From JADGHX01 sp963837755 (GTDB taxonomy: Bacteria; Pseudomonadota; Gammaproteobacteria; Steroidobacterales; Steroidobacteraceae), in NCBI GenBank assembly GCA_963837755.1, contig CAWIOP010000001.1:1488001-1552000 (forward strand): a stretch of 64,000 nt of DNA. Reading direction: 5' to 3'. Below the pieces are notes generated by a model. That model saw only the letters and a list, made by a program, of their open reading frames with translations, was not told the DNA's origin and searched no databases. Positions 54,542 through 62,901 of this stretch are shown here, piece after piece; position 1 is the stretch's first letter; each line of letters opens with the position of its first letter. The position numbers were made by a program, and so were the translations under genes.

Positions 54542-54925
54542 ATGCAGGAGCGACGCGCAAGACAGATTCTTCAGGCCCTCATCCAGGGCGTTGACCCTTT
54601 CAATGGTGGGGAATTGCCCGCGGGCACGGTGCTTCAGCAGGCCGACGTGCTGCGCGCCTTGCTGGCCGGCGTTGCCGCGCTGGAGCAGGACGCCGTTCGC
54701 GCCTCACGCCGCGCCCAGTTGCCGCGAAACATTGGGCGTGCGTGGAGCGCCGAGGAGCAGTCGGAGCTCATCGACGCGTTCCAGTCCGGGCAGAGCGCGG
54801 CAGACATCGCCGCGAAGCACGGCCGCACGCTGCGGGCCATCGAAGCGCGGCTCGAGAAGCTGGGGCTCATCACGGCAGCCGAGCGCACCACGGCCGACCG
54901 CTTTGGGCCCAACCAGCCGCCGTGA
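54542..54925 (+). CDS. Hypothetical protein with possible helix-turn-helix
   Basis: 127 residues from ATG 54542; ATG 54533 is equally open. The N-terminal half (ARQILQALIQGVDPFNGGEL, then ADVLRALLAGVAALE) resembles a conserved unnamed domain. The C-terminal half (AWSAEEQSELIDAFQSGQSA followed by RTLRAIEARLEKLGL) looks like a Myb/HTH-type DNA-binding helix set. Function unknown. Confidence 0.7.
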   Translation: MQERRARQILQALIQGVDPFNGGELPAGTVLQQADVLRALLAGVAALEQDAVRASRRAQLPRNIGRAWSAEEQSELIDAFQSGQSAADIAAKHGRTLRAIEARLEKLGLITAAERTTADRFGPNQPP

Positions 54926-55022
54926 TGGGCACTTCGCCGCGAGCCGCGGCCGGTGGTCGCGCTCGCGGTCGACTGCGTTTGGTGGTTGACCGCCGGCAAT
55001 TCTGTCGGCACCGTCGCCGCCG

Positions 55023-56099
55023 GTGACAAACGCTACTGGGTGGAACGGGTCGGGTGGGCGCGTGCTGTTCGTTCCGGTTTCCGGCGCGCGCGGCATGGGC
55101 GAATACGCGCGCGCGCTGGCGCTGGCAATAGCCGCGGCGCGCCGTTGGCCTGCGCTGCAGATTCATTTCGCGGTGAGCCGGCAGGCGCCCTACGCGGCAG
55201 ATACGCCGTTTCCGCACACGCTGCTGCCGTCGTCGCCCACGTTTCACACGCCGCAGGTGCGGGAGCTCATCCGCGCGTTTCGCCCCACGCTGGTGGTTTT
55301 CGACAATGCAGGCCGCACGGCGCAGTTGAAAGCCGCGGCGGCAAATGGCGCGCGTGTGGTCTATGTGAGCTCCCGCCCGCGCCAGCGATACAAAGCCTTC
55401 CGTCCCGGCTGGATGCGTGTACTCGACGAGCATTGGATTGCCTACCCCGAGTTCATCGCCGGGGCCCTCGGCCCCATCGAGCGGCTCAAGCTCAGCGTGC
55501 TTCGCCGGCCGCAGGTGCGCTTCCTCGACGCCATTCTCCCATCGGCGGATGACGCGCTCGCCGCCACCCTGCTCGCGAAGTTTTCCCTCGCGCCTGACCA
55601 CTACGCGCTCGTTGTCCCTGGCGGGGGCACAGATCATCCCGGAGCGGAAAACGCGCCGCAGATCATCGCCACCGCGGCGGCGCGGCTCGCGGATGCGGGC
55701 ATCCCAACGCTGCTCGTTGGCGTAACGCCGTCCGCGTCGTCTGCAACGTTGCGCACTTCACCGCGCATTCCCATGGCGCAGCTCGCTGAGCTCGTTCGTG
55801 GCGCGCGCATCGTTGTCTCGAACGGTGGCGACACGCTGCTGCAAGCCATTGCCAGCGCCCGCCCGTGCATCGCCGTGCCCATCGCGGGCGATCAGGCGCA
55901 CCGAATCGAAAAGTGCGAACAGGCGGGGCTGGCGATCGGCGCGAAGCTCGACACGGCCGGGCTGGAGCGTGAAGCGTCGCTGTTATTCAACGATGACCGT
56001 CGCAGGGCCGAGCTCTTGACGCGGCTCGCTGCCGCGAGCGTGCGCAATGGCATGGACGTCGCGCTCGAGGCGATCCAGCGGCTGTCAGCTCCGCGCTGA
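55023..56099 (+). CDS. Predicted GT28-like glycosyltransferase
   Basis: 358 residues from GTG 55023. The N-terminal Rossmann opening VLFVPVSGARGMGEYARAL and the C-terminal donor-site region (LVRGARIVVSNGGDTLLQAI followed by RPCIAVPIAGDQAHR) follow the MurG/GT28 GT-B pattern. Donor and acceptor cannot be told. It overlaps the convergent GT9 gene by 15 bases. Both may act on the cell surface. Confidence 0.72.
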   Translation: MTNATGWNGSGGRVLFVPVSGARGMGEYARALALAIAAARRWPALQIHFAVSRQAPYAADTPFPHTLLPSSPTFHTPQVRELIRAFRPTLVVFDNAGRTAQLKAAAANGARVVYVSSRPRQRYKAFRPGWMRVLDEHWIAYPEFIAGALGPIERLKLSVLRRPQVRFLDAILPSADDALAATLLAKFSLAPDHYALVVPGGGTDHPGAENAPQIIATAAARLADAGIPTLLVGVTPSASSATLRTSPRIPMAQLAELVRGARIVVSNGGDTLLQAIASARPCIAVPIAGDQAHRIEKCEQAGLAIGAKLDTAGLEREASLLFNDDRRRAELLTRLAAASVRNGMDVALEAIQRLSAPR

Positions 56100-57173
56100 G
56101 GCCGCGCCCGCCTGCAACTGCTTCCAGGCATTCACGACGGAAGCAACGTCGATGCCGAGCATGCTCGGCTTCCCGTCGACCATGCCCGTCAATGCGATTG
56201 CCGGCGTCGTGACGCCGCCCGGCCGGTAAAGCCGGGGGTCTGAGGTGCCAAACAGCACCACGCTGGGGCAACCCAGCGCGGCCGATGCATGCGCGGGCCC
56301 GGTATCCACCGACACCATGCTGCTCGCGCGCTCGAGCAACGGCAGCAGGATGTGAATGGGCAGGTCATCCGCAACGTTGTGAACGTCGCTCACGCCCGAG
56401 AGCTGCGCGATCTCATTGTTGAGCTCGGATTCCGCCGGCACGCCGAGCAGCACAATGGCGTGATCCGGGCGCTCCGCGCGCAAGGCGCGAATCACCGCGG
56501 CCCAGTTCTCTTCGGGCCAGTACTTCGTGTTCGTGACGCGCTGGCGCGACCCGCGACGCATGGTGCGCTTGTTGCCCGCCTGAATGAGCATCAACGAGCG
56601 CCCCGCGAGCCCATGCCGGGTGAGCCAGGGCTCGAGCCCCGCGCGCATCGACGGCTGAATTTCCAGCACTGCTGCGCGAGGTACGTCAGCCACGTTGCCG
56701 GCTCCCACGTCGCGAGTGCTTTGCCTGTTGGCATCGACGCCAGCGCTGCCGCTGAGCAGACCCGGCGGGGTCTGCTGCGCGAAACGAAGCCACCGATCCA
56801 CGAAGTGCTCGCCCGCAATCCAGGCAAATGCCGAGTCTTCACAAACCAGCGAGTCGGGAATGCCGCCGCGCCGGAGCAGGTTTCGCCCGACGCTGCCCGG
56901 GTCGCAGAACCACGTGGGCCCCGCGCCGCGCGCACGCAGCCACTTCGCGAGCGCGCGCTGCCGCGGGCTGAGCCAGAACGGCGTCCTGCGGCTCCTGATG
57001 AGAAAGATCTCGCCCACGCCCGGCTGCCCCTGCAGCAGCGGCACCGTCCACGGCCCCGAGGAGACGAGATCCACCGGCTGCCCGAACCGCTGATGAAGCG
57101 CGCGAATGAGCGGCGTGAGCAGCACCATGTCTCCAAAGGCGCCACACCTCATGACGAGCGGCCGAAGACTCAC
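56085..57173 (-). CDS. Glycosyltransferase family 9 protein
   Basis: 362 residues from GTG 57173; ATG 57152 is also possible. GT9 features: LVMRCGAFGDMVLLTPLIRAL and the donor motif MVSVDTGPAHASAALGCPSV. The middle region is longer than in WaaC/WaaF and holds an unusual insert (RRGSRQRVTNTKYWPEENWA marks its end). A heptosyltransferase-like role is inferred. It is 10 nt downstream of the TraB gene. Confidence 0.82.
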   Translation of the reverse strand: MSLRPLVMRCGAFGDMVLLTPLIRALHQRFGQPVDLVSSGPWTVPLLQGQPGVGEIFLIRSRRTPFWLSPRQRALAKWLRARGAGPTWFCDPGSVGRNLLRRGGIPDSLVCEDSAFAWIAGEHFVDRWLRFAQQTPPGLLSGSAGVDANRQSTRDVGAGNVADVPRAAVLEIQPSMRAGLEPWLTRHGLAGRSLMLIQAGNKRTMRRGSRQRVTNTKYWPEENWAAVIRALRAERPDHAIVLLGVPAESELNNEIAQLSGVSDVHNVADDLPIHILLPLLERASSMVSVDTGPAHASAALGCPSVVLFGTSDPRLYRPGGVTTPAIALTGMVDGKPSMLGIDVASVVNAWKQLQAGAASARS

Positions 57174-57183
57174 TGCAAGCGAC

Positions 57184-58062
57184 TCACTGCAGCTGCTTTG
57201 CCTCGAAGCCGCGCGCCTTCGTGAGCTCGAGCAGGCCGCCCTTGCCAACCAGATGCAGCGTGCCGACCACGACGAGATAATTCTTGTCGGCCTTCAGAAG
57301 CTTCTCGAGCTGCGGCATCCAGCGGCGATTACGGTCGGACACGAGCGTGGTGTAGAGACCGGGGGCCGACGCATATTCCTCGCCCAGCAGGTTCGCGAGC
57401 CTGCCGGAGTTGCCGGCGCGCCAGGCGCCGAGCAGGTCGTCCGTGGCGCCTTCCATCTCGTGCATTTCTTCGAGCGTCACATCGAGGAACTTGAGCTGGT
57501 CGGACGAGGAGAGCCCGTCGAGCAGCCCGAGTTGCTCCGGCAGCGTCTCGAACCCGGTGATCTCCTTGCGATCGCCGCGTGCACGCCGCTCCAGCTGTTT
57601 CTCCACGCCCTGCTCGGGGTCGAAGCCGAGCTTCACGAGCTGCAGCTGCACGAGCGTCATCGCCGCCATCCACGGCTCGAAGCGATCGATGGCTTCGACC
57701 GGAATGCCGAGCCGGTTCGACTCCTGCTCCACCTTCTGGAAGCGCGCCTTGCCGATGGCTTCGGTGAGCGAGCCTTCGTCGGTGTACATGCCGTTCTCGA
57801 GCATCCAGCCCTGCGCTTCGAGCGGGTTCAGGTCGTCCAGGTCGATTTCCATGACGAGCGCGGCGGAGTTTGCGTACGCGCGGTCGAACGCCGCCGGCAG
57901 CTTCGCTTCCGCAGCGCGCAGCAGGTGCACGGAGCCGGCGAGATAGACAGTGTTGTGAGCGCCGCGAACCGCCCACACGGGCGCCTCGGCGTGGGCGGTC
58001 AGGCCGCCGAACAGACCGACGAGGAGGAGCCCACCGCAGAACCCGCGTTTGAATCTACCCAC
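57184..58062 (-). CDS. TraB/GumN-family (Tiki-like) protein
   Basis: 292 residues from GTG 58062, which has GGAGG close upstream and is the only start that keeps the signal peptide (FCGGLLLVGLFGGLTAHA). The core shows YLAGSVHLL (GxxH motif), ALVMEIDLDDLNP (Glu) and LVVVGTLHLVGKGGLLELT (second GxxH), the putative metal site of the TIKI/TraB family. It is probably periplasmic or secreted, possibly a metalloprotease. Its start overlaps the cpdA end by 64 bases. Confidence 0.85.
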   Translation of the reverse strand: MGRFKRGFCGGLLLVGLFGGLTAHAEAPVWAVRGAHNTVYLAGSVHLLRAAEAKLPAAFDRAYANSAALVMEIDLDDLNPLEAQGWMLENGMYTDEGSLTEAIGKARFQKVEQESNRLGIPVEAIDRFEPWMAAMTLVQLQLVKLGFDPEQGVEKQLERRARGDRKEITGFETLPEQLGLLDGLSSSDQLKFLDVTLEEMHEMEGATDDLLGAWRAGNSGRLANLLGEEYASAPGLYTTLVSDRNRRWMPQLEKLLKADKNYLVVVGTLHLVGKGGLLELTKARGFEAKQLQ

Positions 58063-58799
58063 ACAACCTCCGTGACGAGCGTGCCATCCGGCATCAGCTC
58101 GAGTGTACGGTAAGCCGGCGGGCGCGAGTCGACGGCGAAGTCTTCCGCGCGGGGCAGGAACTGCGCGCAGGTGGAAGGCGTGGCGAGCAGGCGAACGTTC
58201 TTGCGCAGCCCGTCGTAAGCCTGGTGCACATGGCCCCACACGATGGCGCGCACGTTCTTGTGCCGGTCGATGACCTCGAAGAACTCGGTTGCGTTGTCGA
58301 GGCCGACCTGATCGAGCCAGCGGCTGCACATGGCCACAGGGTGATGATGCAGGCACACGAGCGTGTGCAGGTTGTCTGCGGAGCTCAGCGCGGAGTCGAG
58401 CGCCGCGAGTGTTTCTTTGGTGAGGTGACCGCGCGCGGAGCCGGGCAGGCAGCTATCGAGCAGCACGATGCGCCAGCCGCCCATGTCAACGTGCCCGTCG
58501 GTCACGAAAGGCTTGCCGCGTAGCTCGCGGTGGAGCACGGCCGGCTCGTCGTGATTGCCGGGCAGGCACAGCACTGGCATGCCGAGCGAGCCGAACACGC
58601 GCCGGAAATGCTTGTAGCCCGCCACGTCATCCTGCACGAGGTCGCCGGTGACGAGCACCGCATCGACGGGCCACTCGCGTGCCTGCGCGAGATCGAGCGT
58701 GCGCATGAGTGCGGGCAACGTGGCCACGCCGCGCAACGCGCCGGACTCACTGCCGTAGAGGTGCGGATCGGTGAACTGTACGAGACGCATGACGCTCAT
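57999..58799 (-). CDS. cpdA: 3',5'-cyclic-AMP phosphodiesterase CpdA
   Basis: 266 residues from ATG 58799 (ATG 58790 possible). The metallophosphoesterase motifs are complete: FTDPHLYG, VLVTGDLVQDD, CLPGNHDEP, LVCLHHHPV and AIVWGHVHQ. CpdA class III phosphodiesterases hydrolyse cAMP with iron or manganese. The C-terminal 20 residues (NAGSAVGSSSSVCSAA) run on past the normal end and overlap traB. Confidence 0.9.
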   Translation of the reverse strand: MSVMRLVQFTDPHLYGSESGALRGVATLPALMRTLDLAQAREWPVDAVLVTGDLVQDDVAGYKHFRRVFGSLGMPVLCLPGNHDEPAVLHRELRGKPFVTDGHVDMGGWRIVLLDSCLPGSARGHLTKETLAALDSALSSADNLHTLVCLHHHPVAMCSRWLDQVGLDNATEFFEVIDRHKNVRAIVWGHVHQAYDGLRKNVRLLATPSTCAQFLPRAEDFAVDSRPPAYRTLELMPDGTLVTEVVWVDSNAGSAVGSSSSVCSAA

Positions 58800-59145
58800 T
58801 TTCAAAACAGTACTCAGGTTCCCGAAAGATGACTCGCGCTGATGCGGCGAGTTCCTCGCACGGCTTCAGCGGGCCGAAATGTAGCAGACGACCCAGGCGC
58901 GCTGAGTGAACTGCATCAAGCGTAACGACGGCCCATCTCGCTACGTGACGCAGTCGCTTCTTGTGCCGCCACATAATGCGCGGCGAATGCCGAATGTTTC
59001 ACGGTGCGAGAAACGCCCTGCAAAAAATGAGAAGCGGATCGTGCGACAGATTGTCGTCGCACGATGGCGACTCTCGCCAGGCATGAGACTTATGGCGTGG
59101 CAGCTGCGTGGCGTTTGGGCCTCCCGGAAAGAGGGCTCGTCGCAG

Positions 59146-59284
59146 GCGGTGGCTCACTCGAAGAGGGCCTTGGCGGGGACCGGCCGTAAAAGCCGTCCAT
59201 GGCGGCCTTGTGAAAATGCGTCCCTGCATTTGCACGGGCGCGCCCAGCGATCCCCGCCAAGGCCCTCTTCGAGCGAGCCACCGC
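59146..59284 (-). repeat. Extended palindromic repeat, copy B (inverted)
   Basis: Arms 59146-59179 and 59251-59284 are complementary over 34 nt with one mismatch. The core of 71 nt on the minus strand begins TCGCTGGGCGCGCCCGTGCA and ends TTTTACGGCCGG, matching copy C closely and copy A after its first 15 bases. The arm reads CTCGAAGAGGGCC where A reads CTCGCAGAGGGCC, and the partner arm changes to match. Confidence 0.9.
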
Positions 59285-59421
59285 CGAAGGGCCCCGCGAG
59301 CGTGGGGTTCTCCATTTCGCTTTCGTGCCGTGGCCTCGATGAAGAAGAAAGACATGAAGAAAAACTCCCTTCTTGAGTCGAGACGACACGCGGACCCGTC
59401 TCGCGCGCGCAAGCATGTCGG

Positions 59422-59558
59422 CGCGGTGGTGATCGCAAAGGCACCTGGCGGGGATCGCTGGGCGCGCCCGTGCAAATGCAGGGACGCATTTGCCCAAGGC
59501 CCCCATGGACGGGTCTTACGGCCGGTCCCCGCCAGGTGCCTTTGCGATCGCCGCCGCG
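59422..59558 (+). repeat. Extended palindromic repeat, copy C
   Basis: Arms 59422-59454 and 59526-59558 are complementary over 33 nt with two transition mismatches. The outer arm (GATCGCAAAGGCACC) is unrelated to A and B, but the arm end TGGCGGGGA and the 71-nt core are shared. The core contains TGCAAATGC/GCATTTGC. Confidence 0.9.
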
Positions 59559-59863
59559 CTTGCGACAGCCTCACCCGCCGACGTCACCGCCGACGTGACC
59601 CGCCGACCGCACACCCGCCACCCGTGCCCCCGAGCGCCTCACGGCGCACCACTCGCGCTCGCGCGACAGCCTCCGACGCGCCCCTCCCAAGTCCGCCACC
59701 GCCTGAACCGTCCCAAATCTGGCGCTCAGAAAAACTTTCCCGCCCCCAAAGGCGTTGTCATTTGCTGCCGCAGCCCCCGTGGTGGAAAATGCGCGCCCCT
59801 TTTTCGACGCGCTTCAGGCGCCGCGGCCCTCAACCGCGAACCACACAGGACGGCCGCCGCTTG

Positions 59864-61876
59864 ATGACCACCCGCCGCGAACTCGCCAATGCCATCCGCG
59901 CGCTCTCCATGGATGCCGTCCAGCGCGCCAATTCCGGCCACCCGGGCGCCCCCATGGGCATGGCCGACATCGCCGAAGTGCTCTGGCGCGACGTGCTGAA
60001 GCACAACCCCGCAAACCCCCTGTGGTCCGACCGTGACCGCTTCGTTCTGTCCAATGGCCACGGCTCGATGCTGTTGTATTCGCTGCTCTATCTCACGGGC
60101 TACCCCCTGAAGATCGAGGAGCTGCAGAGCTTCCGTCAGCTGGGCAGCCGCACCGCCGGGCACCCCGAGCACGAGCCGGGCGTAGGCATCGAGACCACCA
60201 CCGGCCCGCTGGGGCAGGGCCTCGCCAATGCCGTGGGCATGGCGCTGGCGGAGAGGATGCTGGCCGCCCAGTTCAACCGCCCCGGCTTCGAGGTGGTGGA
60301 CCACCACACCTGGGTGTTCATGGGCGATGGCTGCCTCATGGAAGGCATCTCGCACGAGGCCTGCTCGCTCGCGGGCACGCTCGGCCTGGGCAAGCTCATC
60401 GGCTTCTACGACGACAACGGCATCTCCATCGACGGCAAGGTGCAGGGCTGGTTCACCGACGACACGCCGAAGCGCTTCGAGGCCTACGGCTGGCATGTGG
60501 TGCCGAACGTGGACGGCCACGACGCCGAAGCGGTCGCCGCGGCCATCCGGCTGGCGCAGGCGCAGACGGGCAAACCGTCGCTGATCTGCTGCAAGACCAT
60601 CATTGGCTGGGGCGCGCCCAACAAGCAGGGCACCAAGAACGTGCACGGTGAAGCGCTCGGCGCCGAGGAAGTCGCCGCCGCGCGCAAGCAGCTGGGCTGG
60701 ACCTCGGAGCCGTTCGTCATCCCCGACCCCATCCGCAAGGCGTGGGATCGCCGTCAGCAGGGCGCGGCCGCCGAAGCGAAGTGGAACGCGCTCCTGGCCC
60801 GCTACCGGGCTGCGCACCCCGATCTTGCGAGCGAGCTGGAGCGCCGCTTCAAGGGCGACCTGCCCAAGAGCTGGGCGCAGATCGTCGCCCGCGCTCATGC
60901 GGAGGCGGCCAGGCAGACTGCGCCGCAGGCCACGCGCCAGTCTTCGCAGGCGTCGCTCAACGCCATCCACCCCGGCCTGCCGGATTTCATCGGCGGCTCG
61001 GCGGACCTCACCGGCTCCAACAACACGAACACGAAGCTCTCGAAGCCGATCACCCATGCGGACTTCTCGGGCAACTACCTTTATTACGGCGTGCGCGAGT
61101 TCGGCATGACCGCGATCCTGAACGGCATCGCGCTGCACGGCGGCTTCGTGCCCTACGGCGGCACGTTCCTCGTGTTCTCGGACTACGCGCGTAACGCCGT
61201 GCGTCTCGGCGCGCTCATGCACCAGCGCGTCATTCACGTCTACACGCACGACTCCATCGGCCTCGGCGAAGATGGGCCCACCCACCAGCCCATCGAGCAC
61301 CTCGCGAGCCTGCGGGCCATGCCCAACCTGAGCCTGTGGCGTCCGTGCGATGCTGCCGAGACGGCCGTGGCCTGGGTGGCGGCGGTCGAGCGCGCGAACG
61401 GGCCGACGGCGCTCATCCTCACGCGGCAGGCCCTGCCGCAGCAGCCCCGCACCGACGCGCAGAAGGCAGACATCGCCAGGGGCGGCTACGTGCTCATCGA
61501 TAGCGCGGGCGCGCCCGAGGTGTCGCCTGAAGCCATTGTCATCGCCACCGGCTCCGAGATCGGCATTGCGGCCGACGCCGTTCGCGCACTCAATTCGAGC
61601 GGCCGGCGCGTGCGGCTCGTGTCCATGCCCTCTACCGGGGCGTTCGACGCGCAGGATGCCGCTTACCGCGAGCGCGTTCTGCCCCGTGCCGTCACGAAAC
61701 GCCTGGCCGTGGAGGCCGCGGCGACGCAGTCGTGGTGGAAATACGTGGGCGCCGACGGCGCCGTGCTGGGCATCGACCGCTTCGGCGCTTCGGGCAAGGC
61801 GACAGATCTGTTTCCGCATTTCGGCTTCACGGCCGATAATGTTGCAAAGCAAATCGAAAACATTCTGAAGAGGTGA
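59864..61876 (+). CDS. tkt: Transketolase
   Basis: 670 residues from ATG 59864 (TTRRELANAIRALSMDAVQR); the frame is open far upstream through the repeats but homology starts here. TPP-binding: GDGCLMEGISHEACSLAG. Pyrimidine domain: GSADLTGSNNTNTK and YYGVREFGMTAILNGIALHG; DSIGLGEDGPTHQPIEHLA is the transketolase signature. It moves two-carbon units in the pentose phosphate and Calvin pathways. It is 11 nt upstream of gap, heading a tkt-gap-pgk operon. Confidence 0.96.
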   Translation: MTTRRELANAIRALSMDAVQRANSGHPGAPMGMADIAEVLWRDVLKHNPANPLWSDRDRFVLSNGHGSMLLYSLLYLTGYPLKIEELQSFRQLGSRTAGHPEHEPGVGIETTTGPLGQGLANAVGMALAERMLAAQFNRPGFEVVDHHTWVFMGDGCLMEGISHEACSLAGTLGLGKLIGFYDDNGISIDGKVQGWFTDDTPKRFEAYGWHVVPNVDGHDAEAVAAAIRLAQAQTGKPSLICCKTIIGWGAPNKQGTKNVHGEALGAEEVAAARKQLGWTSEPFVIPDPIRKAWDRRQQGAAAEAKWNALLARYRAAHPDLASELERRFKGDLPKSWAQIVARAHAEAARQTAPQATRQSSQASLNAIHPGLPDFIGGSADLTGSNNTNTKLSKPITHADFSGNYLYYGVREFGMTAILNGIALHGGFVPYGGTFLVFSDYARNAVRLGALMHQRVIHVYTHDSIGLGEDGPTHQPIEHLASLRAMPNLSLWRPCDAAETAVAWVAAVERANGPTALILTRQALPQQPRTDAQKADIARGGYVLIDSAGAPEVSPEAIVIATGSEIGIAADAVRALNSSGRRVRLVSMPSTGAFDAQDAAYRERVLPRAVTKRLAVEAAATQSWWKYVGADGAVLGIDRFGASGKATDLFPHFGFTADNVAKQIENILKR

Positions 61877-61887
61877 AGAGACAAACC

Positions 61888-62901
61888 ATGGCTATCAAGG
61901 TGGGCATCAACGGTTACGGACGCATCGGGCGCAACATCCTGCGGGCGTTGTTCGAGGCGAAGCGCACGGGGGAGATCGAGATCGTCGCGCTCAACGATCT
62001 GGGCGATGCGAATACCAATGCCCATCTCACGCGCTACGACACCGTGCACGGCAAGTTCCCGGGCGAAGTGAGCGTGGACGGCGACTCCATGGTCGTGAAC
62101 GGCCACCGCATCAAGGTGCTGGCCGAGCGCGACCCGACGAAGCTGCCGTGGGGCGAGCTCGGCGTGGAGTTCGTGCTCGAGTGCACGGGCCTCTTCACCA
62201 GCAAGGCGAAGGCCGGCGCGCACCTCAAGGGTGGCGCAAGGAAAGTGATCATTTCCGCTCCGGGCGGGGCTGATGTGGACGCCACCATTGTCTACGGCGT
62301 GAACCACAACGTCCTGAACAAGGACTTCACGGTCATCTCGAACGCGTCGTGCACCACCAACTGCCTTGCGCCGGTGGCGAAGGTGCTGAACGACGAGATC
62401 GGCATCCAGTCGGGTGTCATGACCACCATCCACGCCTACACCAACGACCAGGTGCTCACGGACGTGTACCACTCCGACCTGCGTCGCGCCCGCTCGGCCA
62501 CCATGTCGCAGATCCCCACGAAGACCGGTGCCGCCGCGGCCGTGGGCCTCGTGCTGCCGGAGCTGAAGGGACGCCTCGACGGCTTTTCCGTGCGCGTGCC
62601 CACCATCAACGTCTCGCTCGTCGACCTGAGCTTCATCGCGAAGCGTGCGACGACCATCGACGAGATCAACAAGGTGATGAAGGAAGCCTCGACGGGCGTG
62701 ATGAAGAACATTCTCGCGTACAGCGACGGCCCGCTGGTCTCGGTGGATTTCAACCATGACCCGCACTCGGCCTCGTACGATGCCACGCTCACGAAGGTGA
62801 TCGACGGCACGCTCGTGAAGGTGTGCGCCTGGTACGACAACGAATGGGGCTTCTCGAACCGCATGCTCGACACGACGGTGGCCTGGTCGAAGGCGTCATG
62901 A
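61888..62901 (+). CDS. gap: Glyceraldehyde-3-phosphate dehydrogenase type I
   Basis: 337 residues from ATG 61888 (MAIKVGINGYGRIGRNILRA). The NAD-binding Rossmann fold is followed by the active-site SNASCTTNCLAPVAKVL with catalytic Cys, and the C-terminal WYDNEWGFSNRMLD. It oxidises G3P to 1,3-bisphosphoglycerate. Its stop overlaps the pgk start (ATGA), so pgk is translationally coupled. Confidence 0.96.
   Translation: MAIKVGINGYGRIGRNILRALFEAKRTGEIEIVALNDLGDANTNAHLTRYDTVHGKFPGEVSVDGDSMVVNGHRIKVLAERDPTKLPWGELGVEFVLECTGLFTSKAKAGAHLKGGARKVIISAPGGADVDATIVYGVNHNVLNKDFTVISNASCTTNCLAPVAKVLNDEIGIQSGVMTTIHAYTNDQVLTDVYHSDLRRARSATMSQIPTKTGAAAAVGLVLPELKGRLDGFSVRVPTINVSLVDLSFIAKRATTIDEINKVMKEASTGVMKNILAYSDGPLVSVDFNHDPHSASYDATLTKVIDGTLVKVCAWYDNEWGFSNRMLDTTVAWSKAS

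Larger units (their letters stand above)
58800..59863. other. Repeat-bearing intergenic region upstream of tkt
   Basis: More than 1 kb without a credible gene. It contains palindromic repeats B and C in opposite orientation, 137 bases apart. Open frames crossing it show repeat-derived protein text in several frames. The tkt promoter must lie here or between C and 59863; I cannot pick it out. Confidence 0.65.

Noticed and set aside
59108..59863. Upstream in-frame extension of transketolase by about 250 residues
   Set aside because: It is made of repeat sequence; transketolase homology begins at 59864 and the length from there is normal.
59726..61852. 708-codon minus-strand frame opposite tkt
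   Set aside because: Antisense shadow of transketolase.
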